Assembly: GCA_003510825.1 (NCBI GenBank)
Contig: DOKO01000193.1
Coordinates: 429-7,109 of the forward strand
Origin: Stenotrophomonas sp.
GTDB taxonomy: Bacteria > Pseudomonadota > Gammaproteobacteria > Xanthomonadales > Xanthomonadaceae
Direction of reading: 5' to 3'
Length of the DNA stretch: 6,681 nt
The position numbers were made by a program, and so were the translations under genes. Shown here in pieces: positions 1 to 5,345 of the stretch. The notes below the pieces were generated by a model that saw only the letters and a program-made list of their open reading frames with translations, was not told where the DNA came from and searched no databases. The first letter of the stretch is position 1, and the number at the start of each line of letters is the position of its first letter.

Positions 1-842
1 ATCATCTTGATGCCGATGAAGCCCAGCACCAGCGCCAGGCCATACGGCAGCAGGTGGAAGCGGTCGGCCATGCCGGCCAGCAGGAAGAACATCGCCCGCA
101 GGCCCAGCACCGCGAACACGTTGGAGGTGAGCACGATGAACGGGTCGGTGGTGATGGCGAAGATCGCCGGGATGCTGTCCACGGCGAAGATCACGTCGGT
201 CACCGCGATCAGGATCAGCACCGCGAACAGCGGGGTGAACCAGCGCTTGCCGTCCTGCATCACGCTCATCGCGTTGCCGGCGTAGTCCGGCAGCAGGCGC
301 AGGTGCTTGCGCATCCAGCGCAGGGCCGGGTTGGTCTCCAGGTCCGGCTCCTGGCCGGCGGCGAACCACATCTTCCAGCCGGTGAAGAGCAGGAAGGCAC
401 CGAACACGTAGAGCAGCCAATGGAACTGGCTGATCAGCACGCTACCGGCGAAGATCATGATCGTACGCAGCACGATCGCACCCAGGATGCCGATGATCAG
501 CACCTTCTGGCGCTGCTCCTCCGGCACCGCGAAGTAGCTCATGATCATCAGGAAGACAAAGATGTTGTCCACCGCCAGGGCCTTCTCGACCAGGTAGCCG
601 GTCAGGAATTCCAGGCCGACCTTGTTGGCCACCACCTGGCCGGCGGTCTCGCTGAGGTAGTACCAGAGGCCCGCGTTGAACAGCAGGGCCAGCACGACCC
701 AGCCGATGGACCACCACAGGGCCTCCTTGAAGGTGACCTTGTGCGGTCCGCCGTGTCGCATCAACACCAGGTCGACGAGCAGGGCGATGATGACCACCGC
801 CACGAAGCCGCCCCACATCCACACATTACCGATCGTCTGCAT
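1..842 (-). CDS. alx: Alx/TerC-family manganese exporter, C-terminus cut by window edge
   Basis: This is an inner-membrane protein of the TerC family, very like E. coli Alx, which is known to lower intracellular Mn2+ by export. The gene starts at the ATG complementary to 840-842 and stays open to base 1, giving 280 codons of a protein normally about 320 residues long. The N-terminus (MQTIGNVWMWGGFVAV) has the Alx pattern. Two conserved acidic membrane motifs are present: EKALAVDNIFVF at about residues 86-97, and TDVIFAVDSIPAIFA at about 215-229, followed by TTDPFIVLTSN. Glu86, Asp92, Asp216 and Asp222 are the likely metal-path residues. Several long hydrophobic segments separate these motifs. 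A yybP-ykoY Mn2+ riboswitch lies directly upstream on the same strand, which supports a manganese role over the older tellurite-resistance label. There is no strong Shine-Dalgarno, only ACGGA about 8 nt before the ATG, and it lies in a predicted switch stem. Family assignment is very secure; the transported ion is inferred from Alx and the riboswitch. Confidence 0.95.
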   Translation of the reverse strand, partial: MQTIGNVWMWGGFVAVVIIALLVDLVLMRHGGPHKVTFKEALWWSIGWVVLALLFNAGLWYYLSETAGQVVANKVGLEFLTGYLVEKALAVDNIFVFLMIMSYFAVPEEQRQKVLIIGILGAIVLRTIMIFAGSVLISQFHWLLYVFGAFLLFTGWKMWFAAGQEPDLETNPALRWMRKHLRLLPDYAGNAMSVMQDGKRWFTPLFAVLILIAVTDVIFAVDSIPAIFAITTDPFIVLTSNVFAVLGLRAMFFLLAGMADRFHLLPYGLALVLGFIGIKM

Positions 843-850
843 TGGGAATA

Positions 851-946
851 TCCGTTGGAAAGATGAATGCCAGGCCGGACGGCGAGGATCTGCAACGGAG
901 GATCGGGAGGGGGATCCAGGGACAGAGCTTCGCCAGTACGGCGAAG
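851..946 (-). promoter_or_regulatory. Expression platform of the alx riboswitch
   Basis: Between aptamer and alx start, several mutually exclusive stems can be read. CUUCGCC (946-940) pairs with GGCGAAG (934-928) and so competes with aptamer helix P1, which needs CCUUC at 947-943. UCCGUUG (899-893) pairs perfectly with CAACGGA (857-851). The latter contains the only Shine-Dalgarno-like bases of alx, ending 8 nt before the ATG, so this stem would block translation. GGCGA (934-930) could also pair with UCGCC (885-881) inside the loop of that stem. No U-tract follows any hairpin, so control of translation is more likely than intrinsic termination. The pairings are seen in the sequence; the switching order is inferred. 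Confidence 0.65.
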
Positions 947-1041
947 GTCTCGCTCGCAACCCCACGCGGGTGGGATTGCCGTTGCACCGGAGCCTGCGGG
1001 CTCGAATTGACGGCGACAACGTCTGGGAGCTACTCCCCTTC
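917..1041 (-). promoter_or_regulatory. yybP-ykoY manganese riboswitch in the alx leader
   Basis: Read on the minus strand, the leader shows the hallmarks of the yybP-ykoY aptamer. The 5' strand GAAGGGGAGUAGC lies at 1041-1029. GAAGG (1041-1037) can close helix P1 with CCUUC (947-943). P3 forms from GUUG-u-CGCC (1020-1012) with GGUGCAAC, around the signature loop GUCAAUUC (about 1011-1004) and a GAGCC/GGCUC stem. P4 is a 9-bp hairpin, CAAUCCCAC/GUGGGGUUG (978-957). The second conserved strand, AGCGAGACCUU, follows at about 954-944. The loops GGAGUAGC and AGCGAGACC are the two that meet around the metal in known structures. A normal P2 hairpin is not obvious; this stretch could instead fold as GGGAG-uag-CUCCC. 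Known members sense Mn2+ and usually control mntP, alx or TerC genes, which fits the gene downstream. The 3' end is approximate, because the hairpin at 946-928 belongs to the expression platform. Confidence 0.92.
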
Positions 1042-1049
1042 TGGGGCCG

Positions 1050-1078
1050 ATTCTGCGGCCTGGCCGGGCCGCCGTCAA
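1050..1078 (-). promoter_or_regulatory. Sigma70-like promoter for alx
   Basis: On the minus strand, TTGACG (1078-1073) and CAGAAT (1055-1050) match the -35 and -10 boxes at 5/6 and 4/6 positions, with an ideal 17-nt spacer. The predicted start point at about 1043 falls two or three bases upstream of the riboswitch 5' strand. This agreement between two independent signals raises confidence. The spacer holds a 6-bp inverted repeat, GCGGCC/GGCCGC (1055-1060 and 1067-1072), which may only reflect high GC content. Confidence 0.7.
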
Positions 1079-1102
1079 ATGGGCGGAGGCGGGGTCGCCA
1101 CA

Positions 1103-1137
1103 CCGGGGTCAGAGCCCCTGCGGGGATCTGACCCCGG
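1103..1137. repeat. 35-nt palindrome, GGGGTCAGA-type intergenic repeat
   Basis: CCGGGGTCAGA (1103-1113) and TCTGACCCCGG (1127-1137) are perfect complements. Inside them CCCC (1115-1118) pairs with GGGG (1122-1125) around a TGC loop. The only flaw is a G/A mismatch at 1114 and 1126, so 15 base pairs form in total. From memory, palindromes with GGGGTCAGA/TCTGACCCC arms are common between genes in Stenotrophomonas and Xanthomonas; a genome count was not possible here. It lies between the divergent alx and methyltransferase promoters and covers the -35 zone of the latter. Confidence 0.8.
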
Positions 1138-1146
1138 CGGCCGGTT

Positions 1147-1152
1147 TACAAT
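1147..1152 (+). promoter_or_regulatory. -10 box of the methyltransferase gene, implying a leaderless mRNA
   Basis: TACAAT matches the sigma70 -10 consensus at five of six positions. It ends six bases before the ATG at 1159, so the expected transcription start coincides with the A of the start codon. No Shine-Dalgarno precedes this ATG. No good -35 box is visible; its expected place (about 1124-1130) lies in the right arm of the 35-nt palindrome. Confidence 0.6.
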
Positions 1153-1158
1153 AGGCCG

Positions 1159-2328
1159 ATGAATACCCCCCTTCCCGTTGTCCGCCTCAAGAACGCGTGG
1201 CGCTCCAGCCACCCGTGGATCTTCCAGAAACTGGTCGAGAAGCCGACCGTCCGGCCCAAGCCCGGTTCCATCGTCGACGTCGTCGGCATCGATGGCGAGT
1301 TCATCGGCCGTGGCTTCTACAACGGGCACTCGCGCATCGCCGTGCGCATCCTCGAAACCGACCCGAACGTGCCGGTCGATGCCGGCTGGTTCTCGCGCAA
1401 GATCGCCCAGGCGGTCGAACTGCGCCGTGGCGTGCTGAAGCTGGACGCGGTGTCCGACGCCTGGCGCGTGGTGCACAGCGAAGGTGACGGCCTGTCCGGC
1501 CTGGTGGTGGACCGTTACAACGATCTGGTGGTGGTCGAGTTCTTCGCCGCCGGCATGTTCCGCCATCGCGAGTGGATCTACGACGCCCTGCGCGAACAGT
1601 TCCCGGGCTGCCGCTTCCACAGCTTCGCCGACGAACACGTGCAGAAGCAGGAAAGCTTCGACTTCCACGGCAACACCACCACCGAAGCGTCGGTGATCAC
1701 CGAGTACGGCATCAAGTTCCGCGCCGACCCTGCCGGTGCGCACAAGACCGGCTTCTTCGCCGACCAGCGCGAGAACCGCGAGTGGCTGAGCCAGCAGGTG
1801 GAAGGCAAGACCGTGCTCGACCTGTGCTGCAATACCGGCGGTTTCGCCGTGTACGCGGCCGCGCGTGGTGCTTCGGAAGTAGTCGGCATCGACATCGATG
1901 AAGACGTCATCCAGATCGCCAAGGGCAATTCGCGCCTGAACAACGTGCGCCCGAAGTTCGTCCAGTCCGACATCTTCCCGTGGCTGCGTGATGCCGCCAA
2001 CCGCGGCGAGCAGTACGACGTGGTGATCCTGGACCCGGCGAAGATGACCCGCGACCGCGACCAGGTCATCACCGCGCTGAAGAAGTACCTGGACATGAAC
2101 AAGCTGGCGCTGGGCGTGGTCAAGCCGGGCGGCCTGTTCGCCACGTTCTCCTGCACCGGCCTGGTGGCCGAGGACCAGTTCCTCGACATGCTGCGCCGCG
2201 CGGCCTACTTCTCTGGCCGCACGATCCAGATCCTGAAGGTGGCCGGCGCCGGTCCAGACCATCCGTTCATGGCCCACGTGCAGGAATCGCGCTACCTGAA
2301 GGCCGTGTTCTGCCGCGTGGTCGACTGA
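1159..2328 (+). CDS. rlmI: RlmI-type class I SAM-dependent rRNA (cytosine-C5) methyltransferase
   Basis: The product is a 389-residue cytoplasmic rRNA methyltransferase of the COG1092 group; E. coli RlmI (396 residues) methylates C1962 of 23S rRNA. A PUA-like RNA-binding domain fills the N-terminus (VRLKNAWRSSHPWIF at about 8-22 is typical). Then come HSEGDGLSGLVVDRY (106-120) and KTGFFADQR (196-204), both family signatures. The Rossmann domain follows: motif I VLDLCCNTGGFA (219-230), an acidic GIDID (243-247), motif IV LDPAK (291-295) and motif VI TFSCTG (329-334), where Cys332 is the likely nucleophile. Motif IV reads DPAK where E. coli RlmI has DPPK, so the exact target base is less certain than the family. 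The ATG at 1159 is chosen because the PUA start fits the family; it has no ribosome-binding site and sits at the predicted transcription start. The gene diverges from alx and has no operon partner. Confidence 0.9.
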   Translation: MNTPLPVVRLKNAWRSSHPWIFQKLVEKPTVRPKPGSIVDVVGIDGEFIGRGFYNGHSRIAVRILETDPNVPVDAGWFSRKIAQAVELRRGVLKLDAVSDAWRVVHSEGDGLSGLVVDRYNDLVVVEFFAAGMFRHREWIYDALREQFPGCRFHSFADEHVQKQESFDFHGNTTTEASVITEYGIKFRADPAGAHKTGFFADQRENREWLSQQVEGKTVLDLCCNTGGFAVYAAARGASEVVGIDIDEDVIQIAKGNSRLNNVRPKFVQSDIFPWLRDAANRGEQYDVVILDPAKMTRDRDQVITALKKYLDMNKLALGVVKPGGLFATFSCTGLVAEDQFLDMLRRAAYFSGRTIQILKVAGAGPDHPFMAHVQESRYLKAVFCRVVD

Positions 2329-2341
2329 CACGCTTGCTGCT

Positions 2342-2354
2342 GTAGAGCCGAGCC
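2342..2354 (+). repeat. Half of a GTAG-type REP (SMAG remnant)
   Basis: GTAGAGCCGAGCC, 13 bp past the methyltransferase stop codon, matches the left half of the common S. maltophilia REP as I remember it (GTAG plus a GAGCCGAGC arm). The expected right arm, GCTCGGCT or similar, is absent. It looks like a truncated copy; the match is from memory. Confidence 0.4.
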
Positions 2355-2387
2355 GCGCCACCTGAACAATGGGGCGTCATTTGTTTT
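2355..2387 (+). terminator. Possible intrinsic terminator of the methyltransferase gene
   Basis: CGCC-a-CC (2356-2362) can pair with GGGGCG (2371-2376) as six pairs with one bulged A and an 8-nt loop. The T-rich run TCATTTGTTTT follows directly. The stem is short and the T-run interrupted, so it would be modest. Its place 27 bp after the stop codon is right for this job. Confidence 0.4.
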
Positions 2388-2437
2388 GAGCGCATCGCAA
2401 CGCGCGGCAGACTGGCCGCCGGGCCGTGAATTGGATT

Positions 2438-2478
2438 CATGCCCGGCAAAGATCCGCCGGGCATGGCCCGGCGCTACC
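2438..2478 (-). repeat. SMAG-type GTAG REP with an additional third arm
   Basis: On the minus strand, GTAG (2477-2474) is followed by a 7-bp hairpin, GCCGGGC-CAT-GCCCGGC (2472-2456), the layout of S. maltophilia SMAG repeats. A further CATGCCCGGC at 2438-2447 is perfectly complementary to GCCGGGCATG at 2456-2465, so the middle arm can pair to either side. Bases 2453-2478 recur exactly at 3797-3822. It lies 55 bp upstream of the dipeptidase start. Confidence 0.8.
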
Positions 2479-2515
2479 CAATGCGCAGCCACGGCGCTAT
2501 GGTCGGGCTCTTCTC

Positions 2516-2527
2516 CTCACCGGTGAG
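2516..2527. repeat. 12-bp perfect palindrome over the dipeptidase ribosome-binding site
   Basis: CTCACCGGTGAG is self-complementary and its right half includes the GGTGAG that serves as Shine-Dalgarno for the ATG at 2533. It could be an operator or chance. As RNA hairpins it is weak, because a perfect palindrome leaves no loop. Confidence 0.55.
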
Positions 2528-2532
2528 AGCCC

Positions 2533-3774
2533 ATGCCGTCGCTGCGTCGCCTGTCCCTGCTGCTTGCCCTGGCGCTGAGTGCGCCGCTGTCCGCCCATGC
2601 CATCGAGTTCAGCGCGCAGGAGCTGGCCCGCGCCAAGGCCCTGCAGCAGCGCCTGCTGACCCTGGACAGCCACCTCGACACGCCGGCCAACTTCGGCCGC
2701 GCCGGCTTCGACATCGAACAGCGGCACGACCACAACGCGCTTTCGCAGGTGGATTACCCGCGCATGGTCGAGGGCGCGCTGGATGGCGGCTTCTGGGCGA
2801 TCTACACCGACCAGGGCGACCGCACTGCCGCCGCCCACCTGGCCGAACGCGACCATGGCCTGCAGCGGATGCTGGAGATCCGGCAGATGCTGGCGGCCAA
2901 CCCCGAGCGCTTCGAACTTGCGCTGACCGCCGATGATGCCGCGCGGATCAAGGCCGCCGGCAAGCGCGTGGTCTACATCAGCATGGAAAACGCCAGCCCG
3001 CTGGTGGAAGACCCCAGCCTGCTTTCGTTCTACCACCGCGCCGGCCTGCGCCTGCTGAGCACGGTGCACTTCGCCAACAACGAGTTCGCCGATTCGGCCA
3101 CCGACCCGAAGGGTGCGGAGTGGAAGGGCCTGAGCCCGGCCGGCAAGGACCTGGTGCGCGCCGCGGTGAAGCTGGGCATCGTCATCGACCAGTCGCACGC
3201 GTCCGATGCGGTGTTCGATGACCTGCTGGCGATGATGCCGGTGCCGTTCGTGCTCTCGCACAGCTCGGCCAAGGCGGTCTACAACCACCCGCGCAACCTC
3301 GACGATGCGCGCCTGCGCCAGTTGGCCAAAGCCGGTGGCGTGATCCAGGTGAATGCCTATGGCGGCTACCTGATCGATACCGCCAAGACGCCCGAACGCA
3401 AGCAGGCCGAAGAAGCGCTGAGCAAGCAGCTGGGCGGCTGGGAAGGCATGACCATCGCCCAGGGCGTTGCCCTGCAGCAGGCCGAGCAGGCGCTGGACCA
3501 CGAACACCCGATGCGCCACGCCAGCCTGGACGACTTCTTCGCCCACTTCGAGCACATCCTCAAGGTGGTCGGCCCTGAGCACGTGGGCATCGGCCTGGAC
3601 TGGGATGGCGGCGGTGGCCTGAGCGACCTGCCCGATGTCAGCCAGCTGCCGAAGATCACTGCGTGGCTGCTGCGCAAGGGCTACAGCGAACAGCAGATTG
3701 CCGGCATCTGGGGCGGCAACCTGCTGCGGGTGATGCGCCAGGCGCAGGATTACGCGGCAAAGCAGGGCGGTTGA
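2533..3774 (+). CDS. Secreted M19 (renal-dipeptidase-type) zinc dipeptidase
   Basis: The enzyme hydrolyses dipeptides at a two-zinc centre and should act in the periplasm. It has 413 residues and opens with a clear signal peptide (charged MPSLRR, hydrophobic LLLALALSAPL, likely cut after AHA at residue 23). The M19 metal ligands are all present at family spacing: His47 and Asp49 in DSHLD, Glu152 in SMENAS, His222 in DQSHAS and His243 in LSHSSAKAV. Arg254 sits 11 residues after His243, as does the substrate carboxylate-binding Arg in the mammalian enzyme, and GLDWDGG (354-360) matches the conserved GxDFDG loop. The gap between His243 and that loop is about 40 residues longer than in mammalian dipeptidase and includes a charged stretch at about 283-330. 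The start at 2533 is supported by GGTGAG 5 nt upstream and by the signal peptide. REPs flank the gene on both sides. The natural substrate is not evident. Confidence 0.93.
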   Translation: MPSLRRLSLLLALALSAPLSAHAIEFSAQELARAKALQQRLLTLDSHLDTPANFGRAGFDIEQRHDHNALSQVDYPRMVEGALDGGFWAIYTDQGDRTAAAHLAERDHGLQRMLEIRQMLAANPERFELALTADDAARIKAAGKRVVYISMENASPLVEDPSLLSFYHRAGLRLLSTVHFANNEFADSATDPKGAEWKGLSPAGKDLVRAAVKLGIVIDQSHASDAVFDDLLAMMPVPFVLSHSSAKAVYNHPRNLDDARLRQLAKAGGVIQVNAYGGYLIDTAKTPERKQAEEALSKQLGGWEGMTIAQGVALQQAEQALDHEHPMRHASLDDFFAHFEHILKVVGPEHVGIGLDWDGGGGLSDLPDVSQLPKITAWLLRKGYSEQQIAGIWGGNLLRVMRQAQDYAAKQGG

Positions 3775-3796
3775 CCGCCCCGCGTGGAACCGGGAT

Positions 3797-3822
3797 TCCG
3801 CCGGGCATGGCCCGGCGCTACC
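3797..3822 (-). repeat. Second SMAG-type GTAG REP, same orientation
   Basis: GTAG (3821-3818, minus strand) leads into GCCGGGC-CAT-GCCCGGC (3816-3800). All 26 bases are identical to 2453-2478. It fills the 58-bp gap between the convergent dipeptidase and permease genes, and its symmetrical hairpin could help end or protect both transcripts. No separate T-run terminator is visible there. Confidence 0.82.
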
Positions 3823-3832
3823 GGTGATCCGT

Positions 3833-5260
3833 TTATTTCGCGATCACCGCATTGCGGCGGCTGTACAGGAAGTACAGCACCAGGCCGACCACGTTCCACA
3901 CCAGGAAGTACAGCTGGGTGCGGTGCGGCAGGCTGATGAACAGATAGATGCAGCCCAGCGCGGCCAGCGGACCGACCACGAAGGCCAGCGGCGTGCGGAA
4001 GGTACGCGCACGGTCCGGTTCGCGCAGGCGCAGCACCACCAGGCAGATGCCCACCGCAGTGAACGCGGCCAGGGTACCGGCGTTGGCCAGTGCGGCGATC
4101 TCGTCCAGGCGCGCCACGCCGGCCAGCGCCGACACCACCACGGCAGTGAACAGCGTGGTCGCCACCGGCGTGCCGGTGCGTGCGTTGACCTTGGACAGGC
4201 CACGCGGCAGCAGGCCGTCGCGGCTCATCACGAAGAAGATGCGGCTCTGCCCGTACAGGAAGGCCAGCAGCACGGTCGGCAGGGCGATGATCGCGATCAC
4301 GCCGATCACCATGGCGGCGGTCGGATGGCCGAGCTGGCGCATGATCAGGGCGAGCGGCTCGGCGCTGTGGCCGAACACCGCATAGCTCATCGCACCCACG
4401 GCGGCCAGCGCCACCAGCACGTAGACGATGGTGCAGCCGATCATCGAACCGATGATGCCGATGGACAGGTCACGGCCCGGGTTCTTGGTTTCTTCTGCCG
4501 CGGTGGAGATCGCATCGAAGCCGTAGAAGGCGAAGAAGATGATTGCCGCGGCCGCCATCACGCCATGTTCGACGCCGTCAGGGCCCATCGATTTGGCAAA
4601 GCCGTACGGCATGAACGGCTGCAGGTTGGCGGGGTCGAAGGCGGGCAGCGCCACGGCCACGAAGATCGCCAGCGCGATCAGCTTGAACACCACCAGAATG
4701 GCGTTGAGCGTGGCGCTTTCCTTGGTGCCGGCCATCAGCATCAGCGCGACCAGCCAGGTGATGATGATCGCCGGCAGGTTGATGAAGCCACCAGCGACAT
4801 GCGGGCCGGCGGCGAGTGCGGCCGGCAGGGTGATGTTCCAGCCGAACTGCGTATGCGCCCATTCGAGGAAGCCGACGAAGTAGCCGGACCAGCCGACCGC
4901 CACTGTACTGACCACCAGCGAGTATTCGAGGATCAGGCTCCAGCCCACCACCCAGGCGAACACCTCGCCGAGCGCGCTGTAGCTGTAGGTGTAGGCGCTG
5001 CCGGCGGCCGGCATCATCGTCGACAGCTCGGCATAGGACAGCGCCGCACAGGCGCAGACCGCACCGGCGATGGCGAAGGAGATCAGCACTGCAGGACCGG
5101 CCAGGTTGGCGCCGACGCCGATGAGCGTGTAGATGCCGGTGCCGACGATGGCACCGATGCCCAGGGCGATCAGGTGCGGCCAGCTGAGGGTCGGCACCAG
5201 GCGCCGACCGGCTTCATGGACAGTGACGGAATCTAGCGACTTGCGCCGGAGCAGGGACAT
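3833..5260 (-). CDS. APC-superfamily amino acid permease (cationic amino acid transporter-like)
   Basis: This is an inner-membrane secondary transporter that imports amino acids, probably with protons. Taking the ATG complementary to 5258-5260 gives 475 residues beginning MSLLRRKSLDSVTVHEAG, the usual short cytoplasmic N-terminus of this group, with GAGG about 7 nt upstream. A start 24 codons further out (5332) would add an atypical Cys/Ser/Arg-rich leader and is rejected. About 12 hydrophobic segments are visible. TM1 has the unwound substrate-site motif GIGAIVGTGIY (34-44, GTG at 40-42). SYAELSTMMPAAGSAY (75-90) is the family signature after TM2, and TM6 holds FFAFYGFD (242-249), then AEETKNPGRDL. 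These resemble the CAT subfamily and bacterial YfnA/ApcT-like carriers. Substrate specificity cannot be read from sequence. It converges on the dipeptidase gene with a 58-bp gap. Confidence 0.92.
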   Translation of the reverse strand: MSLLRRKSLDSVTVHEAGRRLVPTLSWPHLIALGIGAIVGTGIYTLIGVGANLAGPAVLISFAIAGAVCACAALSYAELSTMMPAAGSAYTYSYSALGEVFAWVVGWSLILEYSLVVSTVAVGWSGYFVGFLEWAHTQFGWNITLPAALAAGPHVAGGFINLPAIIITWLVALMLMAGTKESATLNAILVVFKLIALAIFVAVALPAFDPANLQPFMPYGFAKSMGPDGVEHGVMAAAAIIFFAFYGFDAISTAAEETKNPGRDLSIGIIGSMIGCTIVYVLVALAAVGAMSYAVFGHSAEPLALIMRQLGHPTAAMVIGVIAIIALPTVLLAFLYGQSRIFFVMSRDGLLPRGLSKVNARTGTPVATTLFTAVVVSALAGVARLDEIAALANAGTLAAFTAVGICLVVLRLREPDRARTFRTPLAFVVGPLAALGCIYLFISLPHRTQLYFLVWNVVGLVLYFLYSRRNAVIAK

Positions 5261-5273
5261 GCAGGCCTCGGAA

Positions 5274-5300
5274 GGGGATGACTTGGAACGACAAGTCCCC
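5274..5300 (-). promoter_or_regulatory. Hairpin in the permease mRNA leader
   Basis: On the minus strand GACTTG (5297-5292) and CAAGTC (5285-5280) form a perfect 6-bp stem with a 6-nt loop, extended by GGG (5300-5298) with CCC (5276-5274) across an AU bulge. It ends 13 nt before the start codon, just upstream of GAGG. It may tune translation or, as DNA, act as an operator. No convincing promoter was found in 5301-5345. Confidence 0.4.
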
Positions 5301-5345
5301 GAGTGTGACCGAACGCAGCGCAGCATTACCACTGACGGGGGTCAT

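Noticed and set aside
54..866. 270-codon plus-strand open frame opposite alx
   Set aside because: His/Gln/Glu-rich shadow with no domain, and it runs into the alx leader; the minus strand encodes clear Alx motifs.
899..916. GGATC-8 nt-GATCC hairpin as a transcription terminator before alx
   Set aside because: Only 5 bp and no T-run on either strand; at most a spacer structure in the switch region.
842..1162. Small plus- or minus-strand genes in the 843-1158 gap
   Set aside because: All open frames here overlap the riboswitch, promoter and palindrome and have no credible ribosome-binding site or domain.
1075..2361. 428-codon minus-strand open frame opposite the methyltransferase gene
   Set aside because: Low-complexity His/Val/Ala/Asp product with no family pattern; the plus strand has all methyltransferase motifs.
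2497..3582. 361-codon minus-strand open frame opposite the dipeptidase gene
   Set aside because: Shadow frame; the plus strand has a signal peptide and all M19 metal ligands.
2453..3822. Direct repeats as ends of an insertion sequence or as a CRISPR array
   Set aside because: There are only two copies, with a REP hairpin and GTAG box, no transposase between them, and 1.3 kb of ordinary gene as spacing.
3824..5236. 470-codon plus-strand open frame opposite the permease gene
   Set aside because: Its product is rich in His, Gln, Arg and Asp with no recognisable domain, and the opposite strand encodes a textbook permease. Long antisense frames are expected at this GC content.
5261..5332. Upstream start for the permease at 5332
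   Set aside because: The additional 24 residues are atypical Cys/Ser/Arg-rich sequence and have no family counterpart; 5260 has GAGG at a fitting distance.
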